A stretch of 64,000 bases of DNA from Pseudomonas cerasi. GTDB lineage: Bacteria; Pseudomonadota; Gammaproteobacteria; Pseudomonadales; Pseudomonadaceae. The notes beneath the pieces were generated by a model that was not told the DNA's origin, did not search any database, and worked only from the letters and a program-made list of their open reading frames with translations. Numbering within the stretch: the stretch's first letter is position 1; each line of letters opens with the position of its first letter. A program made the position numbers and the translations under genes. This document shows, piece by piece, positions 44,340 to 52,895 of this stretch. The stretch covers positions 3,381,001 to 3,445,000 of the forward strand of contig NZ_LT222319.1 of assembly GCF_900074915.1 (NCBI RefSeq), in the 5' to 3' direction.

Positions 44340-44564
44340 TCACTCTTCAGGTTTGACCGTCGCTACATCATCAGCCTTGATCCGGACGGTCTTGCCGGAG
44401 ATATCCTCAAACTCGTAGAAACCGTCGCGTGTCTTGGTCTTGGGCATGTCTTTGGTCACGTACTGAGTACCGTTTTGCAGCGTGACGACCGAGGGCGTGG
44501 AACAGCCTGCCAGCAGCACAACTGCCGAGGCCAGTAACGGAAATGCCAGTGACTTGATATTCAT
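44340..44564 (-). CDS. YgdI/YgdR-family lipoprotein (copy 1)
   Basis: A 74-residue outer-membrane-type lipoprotein. The lipobox LLAGC gives a lipidated Cys at residue 21. The remainder is one SH3-like beta-barrel of the YgdI/YgdR family (VVTLQNGTQYVTKDMPKTKT, DGFYEFEDISGKTVRIKADD). A paralogue is encoded at 56447-56671. Family function is unknown. Confidence 0.88.
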   Translation of the reverse strand: MNIKSLAFPLLASAVVLLAGCSTPSVVTLQNGTQYVTKDMPKTKTRDGFYEFEDISGKTVRIKADDVATVKPEE

Positions 44565-44703
44565 GCGTGACTCCAGAAACGTCAGGGTGTTTTTTCAAGG
44601 CAATAGTGTGCCACTTCGAGCGCTTTATCTTACATAGATGTTGCGAAAGATCCGACACTGAAATACTGTATGCCCGTACAGCAATATTCAGGGACCTTTT
44701 TCC

Positions 44704-44955
44704 GTGGCAAAACAAAGCGCAGCGACCCCTTCCATTCCCGGCCCTTACGAGCGCATGGGCATGCGGGTACAGAAGATCATCAACTCGCCCACCGCACAGA
44801 AATCCAGGGCTGCCCTGCTCTTTCGTCAGCCAGACGAGGCAGAGGACGACTGGGCGCAACTCCTTGAAGAAATAGCCGAGAACGACAATGTCACCCTCGC
44901 CTGGCGCGACGACGGTGGCGTGCAAATATTCTGGACGTTGCCGAAGGAAGACTGA
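44704..44955 (+). CDS. DUF1654-like small protein
   Basis: An 83-residue cytoplasmic protein (SYERMGMR-like PYERMGMRVQKIINSP, then DDWAQLLEEIAENDNVTLAW). It resembles the DUF1654 family that is common in Pseudomonas; I assign this from pattern memory. It ends five bases before the endonuclease I gene, so the two are probably co-transcribed. In some strains DUF1654 genes are linked to DNA-damage or virulence regulons, which cannot be judged here. Confidence 0.7.
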   Translation: MAKQSAATPSIPGPYERMGMRVQKIINSPTAQKSRAALLFRQPDEAEDDWAQLLEEIAENDNVTLAWRDDGGVQIFWTLPKED

Positions 44956-44959
44956 CGGC

Positions 44960-45661
44960 ATGACGTTTCGATTTCCCACACTGCTTTGCACCACCCTGCT
45001 CATCACCGCCTCATTCGCCGCCCAGGCACAAGCCCCGCGCACCTTCAGCGAAGCCAAGAAAGTTGCCTGGGGCTTGTATGCACCGCAGTCGACCGAGTTT
45101 TACTGCGGCTGCAAATACACCGGCAATCGGGTCGACCTCGCGGGCTGCGGCTATGTCCCGCGCAAGAGCGCCAAACGGGCCAGCCGTATCGAATGGGAGC
45201 ACATTGTGCCTGCCTGGCAGATCGGCCACTTGCGCCAATGCTGGCAGAACGGCGGGCGCAAGAACTGCACTCGAACTGACCCGATTTACAAACGCGCCGA
45301 GGCAGACCTGCACAATCTGGTACCGAGCATCGGCGAGGTCAACGGTGACCGCAGCAACTTCAGTTTTGGCTGGATACCCGAGCAAAAGGGCCAGTACGGT
45401 TCATGCCTGACACAGGTGGATTTCAAGGCCAAAAAGGTCATGCCTCGCCCCTCGATACGCGGCATGATCGCGCGCACCTACTTCTACATGAGCAAACAGT
45501 ACAATCTGCGCCTCTCGCGCCAGGACCAGCAGCTCTATCAGGCCTGGGATAAAACCTATCCGCCCCAGGCATGGGAGCGCCAGCGTAACCAGCAGGTCGC
45601 CTGTGTCATGGGACGTGGTAATGATTTTGTAGGCCCGGTAGACCTGAAGTCGTGTAAATAA
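44960..45661 (+). CDS. endA: Periplasmic endonuclease I
   Basis: A 233-residue secreted DNase. Residues 1-24 form a signal peptide (ending AAQAQA). The beta-beta-alpha-Me core is visible: catalytic His in RIEWEHIVPAWQIG near residue 80 and metal ligand Asn in ADLHNLVPSIGEVNGDRSN near residue 125. Eight Cys suggest disulfides. ATG 44960 is used because it gives the signal peptide. It degrades DNA outside the cytoplasm for nutrient use or defence against extracellular traps. Confidence 0.93.
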   Translation: MTFRFPTLLCTTLLITASFAAQAQAPRTFSEAKKVAWGLYAPQSTEFYCGCKYTGNRVDLAGCGYVPRKSAKRASRIEWEHIVPAWQIGHLRQCWQNGGRKNCTRTDPIYKRAEADLHNLVPSIGEVNGDRSNFSFGWIPEQKGQYGSCLTQVDFKAKKVMPRPSIRGMIARTYFYMSKQYNLRLSRQDQQLYQAWDKTYPPQAWERQRNQQVACVMGRGNDFVGPVDLKSCK

Positions 45662-45676
45662 CTAAGCTTGATCAAA

Positions 45677-45708
45677 GGCCGAGCCCTCAAACGGATGATT
45701 GCTCGGCC
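45677..45708 (+). terminator. Stem-loop after endA
   Basis: GGCCGAGC (45677-45684) pairs perfectly with GCTCGGCC (45701-45708) around a 16-base loop 16 bases after the stop. Only a weak T-run follows. Confidence 0.5.
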
Positions 45709-45883
45709 ATTGATTAACGCGCTTGAGTGAATCCAAAACCACTTATCGGACATCTGTTAACTCAATCCATGAACGCTACGATTTTCGGTCTACTCTCTGG
45801 AATCAAAGGCGTGATCGGGAGGCCCCCTGTCGTGCATACGCCCAAAACAGTCAGGCTGATTATCACGTTAGCAGGCAGGGAAG

Positions 45884-46120
45884 ATGAATCATCAAACGGA
45901 ATTTGAAATTCACTATCAATTCAATGGCCAACCTCACTGCTTTCTGCATCAGGCAACGCAACTGTGCCAGAGCGACGCCTTACATTGTGCGACCCTGCAT
46001 GCAGGTGTCGGGACCGTGAGCGGCAATATATCCGCAGGCCCGATAGGCGTCGCAACCTTGCAGGCAAAGCGTTTTGGCGTGACGCAGGTGCATTGGAGAA
46101 GGGCTTCGCTACAAGCCTGA
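45884..46120 (+). CDS. Small conserved-type protein of unknown function (DUF6555-like)
   Basis: A 78-residue soluble protein (MNHQTEFEIHYQFNGQPHCF to TQVHWRRASLQA). The pattern of a short beta-rich opening and a C-terminal GVTQVHWRRA resembles small Pseudomonas proteins classed as DUF6555, from memory only. AGGGA precedes the ATG. Function unknown. Confidence 0.6.
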   Translation: MNHQTEFEIHYQFNGQPHCFLHQATQLCQSDALHCATLHAGVGTVSGNISAGPIGVATLQAKRFGVTQVHWRRASLQA

Positions 46121-46194
46121 AACATCGTCCTGTTCAACACAACAATGGCCTTCGAAAAGGCCATTGTTCCCATGCATTGCCAGACCCTTGCGGA

Positions 46195-46986
46195 TCAAAT
46201 GGCAGGGTAAGCGCCTGTGCCGTCAGGCCACGGCGTCAGCAGCTCGAAACCGGTCGAGGTGACGGCAACCATATGCTCCCACTGCGCAGACAGTGAAAGG
46301 TCGCTGGTCAGAACCGTCCAGCCATCCGGCAACGTCCGGGTGCCCGCCCTGCCCGCGTTGATCATCGGTTCAATGGTGAACACCATGCCCGGCTTGAGCC
46401 TGAGGCCTTTGCCCTGCGCACCGTAGTGCAAAACCTGCGGCTCTTCATGGTACTTGCGCCCAATGCCGTGTCCGCAATATTCACGCACTACGCTGAAACC
46501 TTCGCGGTGAGCGACGCTCTGGATGGCGTAACCGATATCACCCAGGGTTGCACCCGGACGCACAGCATGAATACCGGCGCGGGTTGCCTCATAGGTCGTC
46601 TCGACCAGACGCCTGGCCAGGGGGCTGACCTCACCCACCAGGTACATACGGCTGGTATCGCCATACCAGCCGTCCTTGATGACCGCGACATCGATATTGA
46701 CGATATCGCCTTCCTTGAGGATATCGGTGGCAGAAGGTATGCCATGGCACACCACGGCGTTCGGAGAGATGCAGGTGGTCTTGGTAAAACCGTGATAGCC
46801 CACATTCGCAGGAATCACTTTCAGCTCTTTGACGATGTACTCGTTGCAGATGTCGTCAAGCGCTTCGGTGCTGACGCCCGCCTTGACGTAAGGCGTGATC
46901 ATCGCAAGTACATCGGCAGCCAGTCTGCCGGCTATGCGCAGTTGCACGAGGTCCTGTTCGGTCTTGAGACCGATAGCGCTGCTCAT
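46195..46986 (-). CDS. map: Methionine aminopeptidase type I, paired with a ParD-like gene
   Basis: A 263-residue dimetal aminopeptidase that removes N-terminal Met. All five metal ligands are visible: two Asp (NIDVAVIKDGWYGDTSRM), His (CGHGIGRKYHEEP), and two Glu (FTIEPMIN, QWEHMVAVT). The housekeeping map usually lies by rpsB-tsf; this copy overlaps the upstream ParD-like gene by four bases and is probably a second, accessory enzyme. No N-terminal zinc-finger extension. Confidence 0.93.
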   Translation of the reverse strand: MSSAIGLKTEQDLVQLRIAGRLAADVLAMITPYVKAGVSTEALDDICNEYIVKELKVIPANVGYHGFTKTTCISPNAVVCHGIPSATDILKEGDIVNIDVAVIKDGWYGDTSRMYLVGEVSPLARRLVETTYEATRAGIHAVRPGATLGDIGYAIQSVAHREGFSVVREYCGHGIGRKYHEEPQVLHYGAQGKGLRLKPGMVFTIEPMINAGRAGTRTLPDGWTVLTSDLSLSAQWEHMVAVTSTGFELLTPWPDGTGAYPAI

Positions 46987-47240
46987 GAGACCGCCTTGGA
47001 AAGGCTGGAAGCCGAAAGCTCCGAGACGTTGAAGTTCGAAGCAGTCAGCACGGTCTCACCGGCATTTTCGTGACGGATCAGCATCTGGCAGATCTCGCTG
47101 TAATCCAGCGTCGGGTGCAGTTCAGCGAGCATACCGACACGCATCCAGTGCTCGGCCTGCGCATTGATCGAGCGGCTGAGCGCAACGCTGGCAGAGCGCA
47201 GATTGGCGTGCATGTTTTCAGAAATTTTTACCAGACCCAT
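46983..47240 (-). CDS. ParD-like antitoxin-family protein
   Basis: An 85-residue protein with a ribbon-helix-helix-like N-terminus (GLVKISENMHANLRSASVALSRSINAQAEHW is split here by context) typical of the ParD-like family. It lies upstream of and overlaps the map paralogue (ATGA), the layout of a toxin-antitoxin operon but with an aminopeptidase in the toxin position. A 15-bp perfect palindrome lies 30 bases upstream. The SD is AGGTG. Confidence 0.75.
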   Translation of the reverse strand: MGLVKISENMHANLRSASVALSRSINAQAEHWMRVGMLAELHPTLDYSEICQMLIRHENAGETVLTASNFNVSELSASSLSKAVS

Positions 47241-47269
47241 GATTCACCTCAAGCTGAATATATGAAGCA

Positions 47270-47284
47270 TATACGCTGCGTATA
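47270..47284. promoter_or_regulatory. Palindromic operator upstream of the ParD-like gene
   Basis: TATACGCTGCGTATA is a perfect 7+7 inverted repeat with one central base, 30-44 bases before the ParD-like start. Ribbon-helix-helix antitoxins generally bind such palindromes to repress their own operon. Confidence 0.65.
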
Positions 47285-47327
47285 CTCACAATCAACCCGA
47301 GACGTGCCGTGGCTGTGATCAGCCACC

Positions 47328-47525
47328 TTATTCCATCGAGCCAGCCTGGCGGTATTCGCCGCCCGCGCGGGCAGCCGCGATGACTATCGACACCTCTGGC
47401 TCGTAGGCATTGAACTGGCGCAGTGCGGCCGCCAACTGGAGAAAATCCTCATGCTGCATTTCATTGGCTGCAGAGAGCATGCGATGTTGTTGAGCAACCG
47501 GGCTTTGCGCTGACTTAAGGGACAT
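47328..47525 (-). CDS. Small protein of unknown function
   Basis: A 65-residue protein from ATG 47525, which has GAGG six bases upstream and is preferred over in-frame ATGs at 47537 and 47555. It is helical and Ala/Gln-rich (MSLKSAQSPVAQQHRMLSAA, then LQLAAALRQFNAYEPEV). No homology recognised. It stands alone between the ParD-like pair and dpkA. Confidence 0.5.
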   Translation of the reverse strand: MSLKSAQSPVAQQHRMLSAANEMQHEDFLQLAAALRQFNAYEPEVSIVIAAARAGGEYRQAGSME

Positions 47526-47627
47526 GACAGACCTCATTCGTTCCTTACTGTTCATGCATACAGTATTTTGAACTGCGCGCCGATACAAGACCGGTCGCGA
47601 CGAATGGTCGGTGAATGTGTAAATGGC

Positions 47628-48659
47628 TCAATGCCCCGCCAGGGTCTGCAGGCGTTCCAGATCAGCCTGGAGGATGCTGATACCGTGCGCCATTGATCGC
47701 GCGCGCTCGCTGTAGCGTCGATCCCCCGGCAGACGCTCCTGCCCGGCCCCATGCAGTTGCCGCACCAGTTCCTCACTGCGCTGTGCAAACGACTGACCGC
47801 TGCCCTTGTCAGGATCGATGACGATCAGCAACTGGCCGGTCCAGGGCGTCTGCGCACCGGGATGCTTCGACCAGTCGAATTCGAACGAGAAATTGCCCCC
47901 TGTCAGCCCTGCGGCCAGCAGCTCGACCATCATCGACAATGCCGAACCCTTGTGCCCGCCGAACGGCAACAACGCGCCACCCTCGAGAATGGCGCGCGGC
48001 TCTTCAGTGGGCTGGCCGTCGCGATCGACCCCCATGCCCGCTGGTAACAGCCGACCTTCACGTGCGGCGATCTGTACATCACCGTGGGCGATGGCGCTGG
48101 TCGCCAGGTCGAAAACAATAGGCTCTCCGCCTGCACGGGGCGCGGCGAAGGCAATCGGGTTGGTGCCGAACAGAGGCTGACGCGCACCATGCGGCACAAC
48201 GCAGGTCATGCTGTTGACCATGCTCAGGGCAACCAGCCCCTGTTCGGCGAAAGGCTCGACATCCGGCCATAACGCAGCGAAGTGATGAGAGTTGCGGATG
48301 GCCAGAACCGCAACTCCGGCACTGCGTGCCTTGTCGATCAACAAGGCTCTGGCCGCCGCCAGTGCAGGCTGGGCAAAGCCGCCCCCGGCGTCGACCCGGA
48401 CAAACGCAGCGCCGACATCCTCGACCACCGGCACAGCCTTGCCGTTCACCCACCCGCTGGCCAGCGATGAGAGATAGCCGGGAATGCGAAAGATGCCATG
48501 GCTATGCGAGCCGTCGCGCTGGGCGCTGGCGCAGTTCTCGGCCAGCACGTCGGCAACCTCCGTGCAGGTGCCGTGGGCAAGGAAGATCCGGCGCAACAGA
48601 TCTGTCAGTTGCTCAAAGGAAACAGTACGGGTCGACTGATCGGCAGGGTTGGCGCGCAT
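47628..48659 (-). CDS. dpkA: Delta1-piperideine-2-carboxylate/pyrroline-2-carboxylate reductase
   Basis: A 343-residue NADPH-dependent reductase of the malate/L-lactate dehydrogenase-like family. It closely resembles the structurally characterised P. syringae enzyme that reduces piperideine-2-carboxylate to L-pipecolate in D-lysine catabolism and pyrroline-2-carboxylate to L-proline. Diagnostic stretches include GSHSHGIFRIPGYLSSLASG near residue 52, NSHHFAALWPDVEPFAEQG and FGGHKGSALSMMVELLA. Start ATG 48659 fits the family length. Confidence 0.9.
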   Translation of the reverse strand: MRANPADQSTRTVSFEQLTDLLRRIFLAHGTCTEVADVLAENCASAQRDGSHSHGIFRIPGYLSSLASGWVNGKAVPVVEDVGAAFVRVDAGGGFAQPALAAARALLIDKARSAGVAVLAIRNSHHFAALWPDVEPFAEQGLVALSMVNSMTCVVPHGARQPLFGTNPIAFAAPRAGGEPIVFDLATSAIAHGDVQIAAREGRLLPAGMGVDRDGQPTEEPRAILEGGALLPFGGHKGSALSMMVELLAAGLTGGNFSFEFDWSKHPGAQTPWTGQLLIVIDPDKGSGQSFAQRSEELVRQLHGAGQERLPGDRRYSERARSMAHGISILQADLERLQTLAGH

Positions 48660-48929
48660 CTGAAACTCCTGTTCATGGCGGTAGATCGAGAACGCTAGCG
48701 AGAACGACAAGGCGAAGACAGGTTCCGAGAGTAGCGCCGAGGACTCTGCAAAGACACTCCCCGGGCACTAACTTTATTGCGGCGGGCAGACTGCGACGGA
48801 TAGTTTTCAATGAGAGCAGCTTGCATTCACCAGAAAATACGCAGCACCTTGATAGGTGATAGCCGGCAAATGTTCTCTCTCTCTGAAATCAAAGGGTAGA
48901 ATGCGCCGAAGGTATAGGCCGGAGCGCCC

Positions 48930-49958
48930 ATGAGCGACCCTCTTTTCAGCAACGCAGAACACGACGCGATCACCGATGCCGCTGCGCATTGGTGCATGCG
49001 CCTGCGTGCAGAAGACTGTACCGCTGCCGAACGAAAAGCATTCGAGCAATGGCTGAAGGCCCACCCCCTGCATGCGGTCGAATACAACGCCATGCTGGAA
49101 GTCTGGGATATCACCGGGCAAATCGAACCGCTTAATCCGGCACCTGTGCGCCAAGCCCAGACTGACCGGCCCGATCAGGTTCGGCCTCGTCGCGGTCGCC
49201 GCTGGGCAAAACTGGCCGCAGCCGCAGCGGTCGTTGCCCTGGCGCTACCGATTGTCGGGTACGTCGGCTGGCACCAAGGCTGGCTGCCTGATACCTACGA
49301 AACTTACAACGCCGATACCACCACACGCCTGGTCATGCTGGAAGACGGCAGCCGCGCCGAGCTGAACCTGGGTACCGAATTGACTTATGCCAATTACCGG
49401 GATCGACGCAGCGTCACGCTGAAAAAGGGCGAGGCGTTCTTTGAGGTCAGCCACGACAACACCCACCCCTTTGTTGTCGACGCCGGCTCAGGCAGCATCA
49501 GGGTCACCGGCACACGTTTCAATGTATGGATGTACCAGGATCAGGTACGCGTGACGCTGGTCGAGGGATCGGTTCAGGTCACCAGTGATCGTGCACATCC
49601 TTCCTCGAACCACCCTCTCGCCCCCGGCATGCAGGCCAGCTACAAGGCGGGCGACGATGCTCCACTGATCAGCCAGACCGAAGCACGCGATACCAGCCTG
49701 GCGTGGCGCAATGGCAAGCTGATCTTCAATGATCTGCCGCTCAGCCAGGCACTGCCGCTGATCAATCGCTACCTGCAAACACCTATCCTGCTGGCGGACA
49801 GCGCAACCGGTGCCATGCGTCTGGGCGGCAGTTACAACACCCATGACCTGTCGAGCCTGCTGACTTCTCTGCCCAAGGTGCTGCCGGTTTACGTGACGCA
49901 GAATCAGAACGGCAATCCGGTGCTCAATCGCCGCACCTCCGACACACCGAAAGGCTGA
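48930..49958 (+). CDS. FecR-family anti-sigma factor, orphan
   Basis: A 342-residue inner-membrane regulator. An N-terminal DUF4880-type cytoplasmic domain (ITDAAAHWCMRLRAEDCTAAERKAFEQWL in segments, residues 14-42) is followed by one TM helix near residues 93-113. The periplasmic FecR domain follows (DGSRAELNLGTELTY, RGEAFFEV-like KKGEAFFEVSHD, VTGTRFNVW) with a C-terminal STN-interacting part. Such proteins control ECF iron-uptake sigma factors in response to a TonB receptor. Neither a fecI-type sigma gene nor a receptor gene is adjacent. Confidence 0.88.
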   Translation: MSDPLFSNAEHDAITDAAAHWCMRLRAEDCTAAERKAFEQWLKAHPLHAVEYNAMLEVWDITGQIEPLNPAPVRQAQTDRPDQVRPRRGRRWAKLAAAAAVVALALPIVGYVGWHQGWLPDTYETYNADTTTRLVMLEDGSRAELNLGTELTYANYRDRRSVTLKKGEAFFEVSHDNTHPFVVDAGSGSIRVTGTRFNVWMYQDQVRVTLVEGSVQVTSDRAHPSSNHPLAPGMQASYKAGDDAPLISQTEARDTSLAWRNGKLIFNDLPLSQALPLINRYLQTPILLADSATGAMRLGGSYNTHDLSSLLTSLPKVLPVYVTQNQNGNPVLNRRTSDTPKG

Positions 49959-50010
49959 TCGCACTCGCAGTCTTGCCGATGCGCAGCGACTTCGACTGCG
50001 CCCACCGTCG

Positions 50011-50042
50011 GAACAATCTCCTCTCGCGACCGACGATTGTTC
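50011..50042. other. Inverted repeat downstream of the fecR-type gene
   Basis: GAACAATC (50011-50018) pairs with GATTGTTC (50035-50042). There is no T-run, so it may be a weak terminator or a protein site. Confidence 0.35.
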
Positions 50043-50185
50043 ATCTAACCTCAAGCGCACAACGCTGCAGCGAGCCTGTACACGTTGAGCCGCATATTTT
50101 TTTCCGCTGATAACTGAGGTTTTGCCGAGCTCGTTCGTCTTAGTAATCGAGAGTGTTTAAAAAAAGCCTGAAAAGGAGTTTACGG

Positions 50186-50578
50186 ATGTTCAATCGCCAA
50201 GGAATCACGACTCGCACCCTGCTGCGGCAAACCGCACTGGCTGCGCAGGCACAGTCGCCCGCTCTGGAGGCCGAGCGCCCCGGAAACGAGCACATCCGGA
50301 TGCTCCTGAAAAGCTTTGGCCTGCGCACCAGCCTGGTCAGGCTCAAGGTGCTCGATGCGCTGCTGGTCTCGAGCGAGGAAGGCCATCCCCTGGGAGTGCG
50401 CGGCGTACACAGCCAGTTGCTCAGGCTCGATGTGCCGCTATCGTTTCTGAGCGTGCGCGAGGTGCTCAAGCGTCTGTGCGACGAGGGCGTGATCCACCTC
50501 AACGACGACAAGACCTACAGTCTGCACCCTCGCGCCCGGGAATGGCTGGGAGACGTCGGCAAGGACAGCGCCCAGTAA
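50186..50578 (+). CDS. Fur-like winged-helix protein
   Basis: A 130-residue protein from ATG 50186, with GGAG seven bases upstream. The region NEHIRMLLKSFGLRTSLVRLKVLDAL (split) to FLSVREVLKRLCDEGVIHLN matches a Fur-type winged helix. The metal-binding and dimerisation C-terminal domain of Fur is missing, since the protein ends after the wing. It is annotated in related genomes as an Fe2+/Zn2+ uptake regulation protein. It may act as a metal-independent DNA-binding protein. Confidence 0.7.
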   Translation: MFNRQGITTRTLLRQTALAAQAQSPALEAERPGNEHIRMLLKSFGLRTSLVRLKVLDALLVSSEEGHPLGVRGVHSQLLRLDVPLSFLSVREVLKRLCDEGVIHLNDDKTYSLHPRAREWLGDVGKDSAQ

Positions 50579-50611
50579 GCACAGCCCCCTTGCCGCATCG
50601 ACCATCAGCGC

Positions 50612-50800
50612 TTAGCGCTTGACCTTGCGACGCATGATGCCGTTGAGGATCACTACCAGCACCGCCACGCTGATGGCGATGTACTGAAAGGTCTTTTCGG
50701 TGATGGCACCGGTGTTTTGCAGATGCGACAAGCCCAGCATGATCGCCAGAACGCCGAGGGCGATCAGAATCGAGTAAATCAAACGCTGCTTGTTGGTCAT
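50612..50800 (-). CDS. Small membrane protein with two TM segments
   Basis: A 62-residue protein from ATG 50800 (AGGA eight bases upstream). Two hydrophobic stretches (residues 8-24 and 38-55) flank a short loop, and the C-terminus RRKVKR is basic, predicting a cytoplasmic end. It is unrecognised. An in-frame ATG at 50821 is an alternative start. Confidence 0.65.
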   Translation of the reverse strand: MTNKQRLIYSILIALGVLAIMLGLSHLQNTGAITEKTFQYIAISVAVLVVILNGIMRRKVKR

Positions 50801-51049
50801 AACGGCTTCCTGAATGCTCATGAGCGGGCAACTGACGCTGCCTGTTTGCGCGCATATCTTACGCCGATGCGCGACGGATGGCATCGTCACCCTCTGTCTC
50901 GCCTCACTCTCCTGCGCGCCCTCTCCTGCACGTTCTATTAACGACGTTGATTATCGTCATGCCGCGATGCGCGTTGCCGTGTAAAACTCCCATGCTTTAA
51001 TACCGCCCCTGCTTCAACAGTGTGTTCAATCATTACCAAGGAGTTTCAC

Positions 51050-52858
51050 ATGCCCCATGAAGGCAGCCTGCTGCAGGTCGCAGTAGTGTTTCTACTCGCC
51101 GCCGTGCTGACTGTGCCGTTGGCCAAGCGGCTGAAGCTGGGCGCGGTGATCGGCTATCTGTTCGCCGGCGTGATCATTGGCCCTTCGGTATTGGGTCTGA
51201 TCGGTGATACCGAGAGCGTCAGCCATATTTCCGAACTTGGCGTAGTACTGCTGCTGTTCATCATTGGCCTGGAGCTTTCGCCCAAGCGTTTATGGGTGAT
51301 GCGCAAATCCGTGTTTGGCGTCGGCATGGCGCAGGTGCTACTCACCGGCCTGATCATCGGCGGGGTCGCCTTCGCTGCCTTCGGCCAGTCGCTGAACACC
51401 GCGGTCATTCTGGGCCTCGGCCTTGCCCTGTCGTCCACGGCCTTTGGCCTGCAGAGCCTGGCGGAGCGCAAACAACTGAACAGCCCGCACGGCAGGATGG
51501 CGTTCGCCATTCTGCTGTTTCAGGACATCGCGGCGATCCCGCTGATTGCGATGGTGCCATTCCTGGCCGGGGCCGATCACGCGATGGACACCGGCGAAAG
51601 CATCAACCACGGCCTGCGCGTGCTGGGCAGCATTGCCATTGTGGTGATTGGCGGACGCTATTTGCTGCGTCCGGTGTTTCGTATCGTCGCCAAGACCAAA
51701 ATCCAGGAAGTCTCGACCGCCACGGCCTTGCTGGTGGTGATAGGCACGGCGTGGCTGATGGAACTGGTGGGGGTGTCCATGGCGCTGGGCGCGTTTCTCG
51801 CTGGCCTGTTGCTGGCCAACTCCGAGTACCGTCACGAACTGGAAGCACAGATCGAACCGTTCAAGGGATTGCTGCTGGGGCTGTTCTTTATCAGCGTCGG
51901 CATGGGCGCCAACGTCGGCCTGTTGCTCAGCTCGCCGCTGATCGTGCTGGGCCTGACGCTGCTGCTGATCGCAATCAAGCTGCCGATGCTGTTCCTGATC
52001 GGTCGCACCCTTGGCGAACTCAACAACCGCAGCGCGTTGCAGTTGGGCCTGGTACTGGCCGCAGGCGGCGAGTTTGCCTTCGTGGTGTTCAAGATCGGCA
52101 GCGCTCAGGGGCTGTTCGAGGCCGGGCTGTACGACATGCTGGTGTTGACCATCACCTTGTCGATGGCGATCACGCCGTTGCTGTTCATTGCCCTGGCGCG
52201 CTGGATCAAACCCAGGATCAAGCCTGTCGAGGTGCCGGACGAATACCGCGATATCCAGACCGACAAACCACGGGTGGTCATTGCCGGCATGGGCCGTATG
52301 GGGCAGATCGTCGCGCGTATCCTGCGCGCGCAGAAGATTCCTTTCATCGCTTTGGACACCGCCGTAGAGTCCATCGAGTTCTCACGCAGCTTCGGCAATG
52401 TCCCGGTCTTCTATGGCGACCCGCTGCGCCCGGAAATATTGCGTGCCGCCAAGGTCGATGAGGCCGAATTCTTTGTCATCGCGACCGATGATCCGGACAC
52501 CAACATCAAGACTGCCGAGCTGATTCGCAAACTGTATCCGCACATGAAGATCATTGCTCGCGCACGTAACCGCCAGCATGTTCATCGGTTGATGGACCTG
52601 GGGGCTCACGCGGTTCGCGAAACGTTCTACTCAAGCCTGGAAATGAGTCGCCAGACCCTCATGGGCCTGGGCCTCAGCGAAACACAGGCCGACGCACGCA
52701 TCAGTCGCTTCAAGCGTCACGACGAACAGGTGCTGGCCGCTCAGCATGAGGTGTATGACGACGACGCCAAGGTGCTGCAGACCGCCCGCGAAGCCAGGGC
52801 CGACCTCGCGCAACTGTTCGAGGCAGACCGTCTGGACGAAGAAGCCGCAAAAAGCTGA
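51050..52858 (+). CDS. Kef-type CPA2 cation:proton antiporter
   Basis: A 602-residue membrane protein of the KefB/KefC family. About 12-13 TM segments (residues 5-385) include the conserved FLLFIIGLELSPKRLW-type VLLLFIIGLELSPKR and the LFQDIAAIPL catalytic Gln-Asp. A C-terminal Rossmann TrkA-N domain (about residues 400-520, VVIAGMGRMGQIVARIL) binds nucleotide. Family members carry out glutathione-adduct-gated K+ efflux to protect against electrophiles. No KefF/KefG ancillary gene is adjacent. Confidence 0.92.
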   Translation: MPHEGSLLQVAVVFLLAAVLTVPLAKRLKLGAVIGYLFAGVIIGPSVLGLIGDTESVSHISELGVVLLLFIIGLELSPKRLWVMRKSVFGVGMAQVLLTGLIIGGVAFAAFGQSLNTAVILGLGLALSSTAFGLQSLAERKQLNSPHGRMAFAILLFQDIAAIPLIAMVPFLAGADHAMDTGESINHGLRVLGSIAIVVIGGRYLLRPVFRIVAKTKIQEVSTATALLVVIGTAWLMELVGVSMALGAFLAGLLLANSEYRHELEAQIEPFKGLLLGLFFISVGMGANVGLLLSSPLIVLGLTLLLIAIKLPMLFLIGRTLGELNNRSALQLGLVLAAGGEFAFVVFKIGSAQGLFEAGLYDMLVLTITLSMAITPLLFIALARWIKPRIKPVEVPDEYRDIQTDKPRVVIAGMGRMGQIVARILRAQKIPFIALDTAVESIEFSRSFGNVPVFYGDPLRPEILRAAKVDEAEFFVIATDDPDTNIKTAELIRKLYPHMKIIARARNRQHVHRLMDLGAHAVRETFYSSLEMSRQTLMGLGLSETQADARISRFKRHDEQVLAAQHEVYDDDAKVLQTAREARADLAQLFEADRLDEEAAKS

Positions 52859-52869
52859 CCTGCCCATAC

Positions 52870-52890
52870 GCCGCAGGCCTTGTCTGCGGC
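52870..52890. terminator. Hairpin between convergent genes
   Basis: GCCGCAG and CTGCGGC pair around a seven-base loop, 12 bases after the antiporter stop and before the convergent glycosyltransferase stop. There is no long T-run. Confidence 0.55.
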
Positions 52891-52895
52891 GCAAC

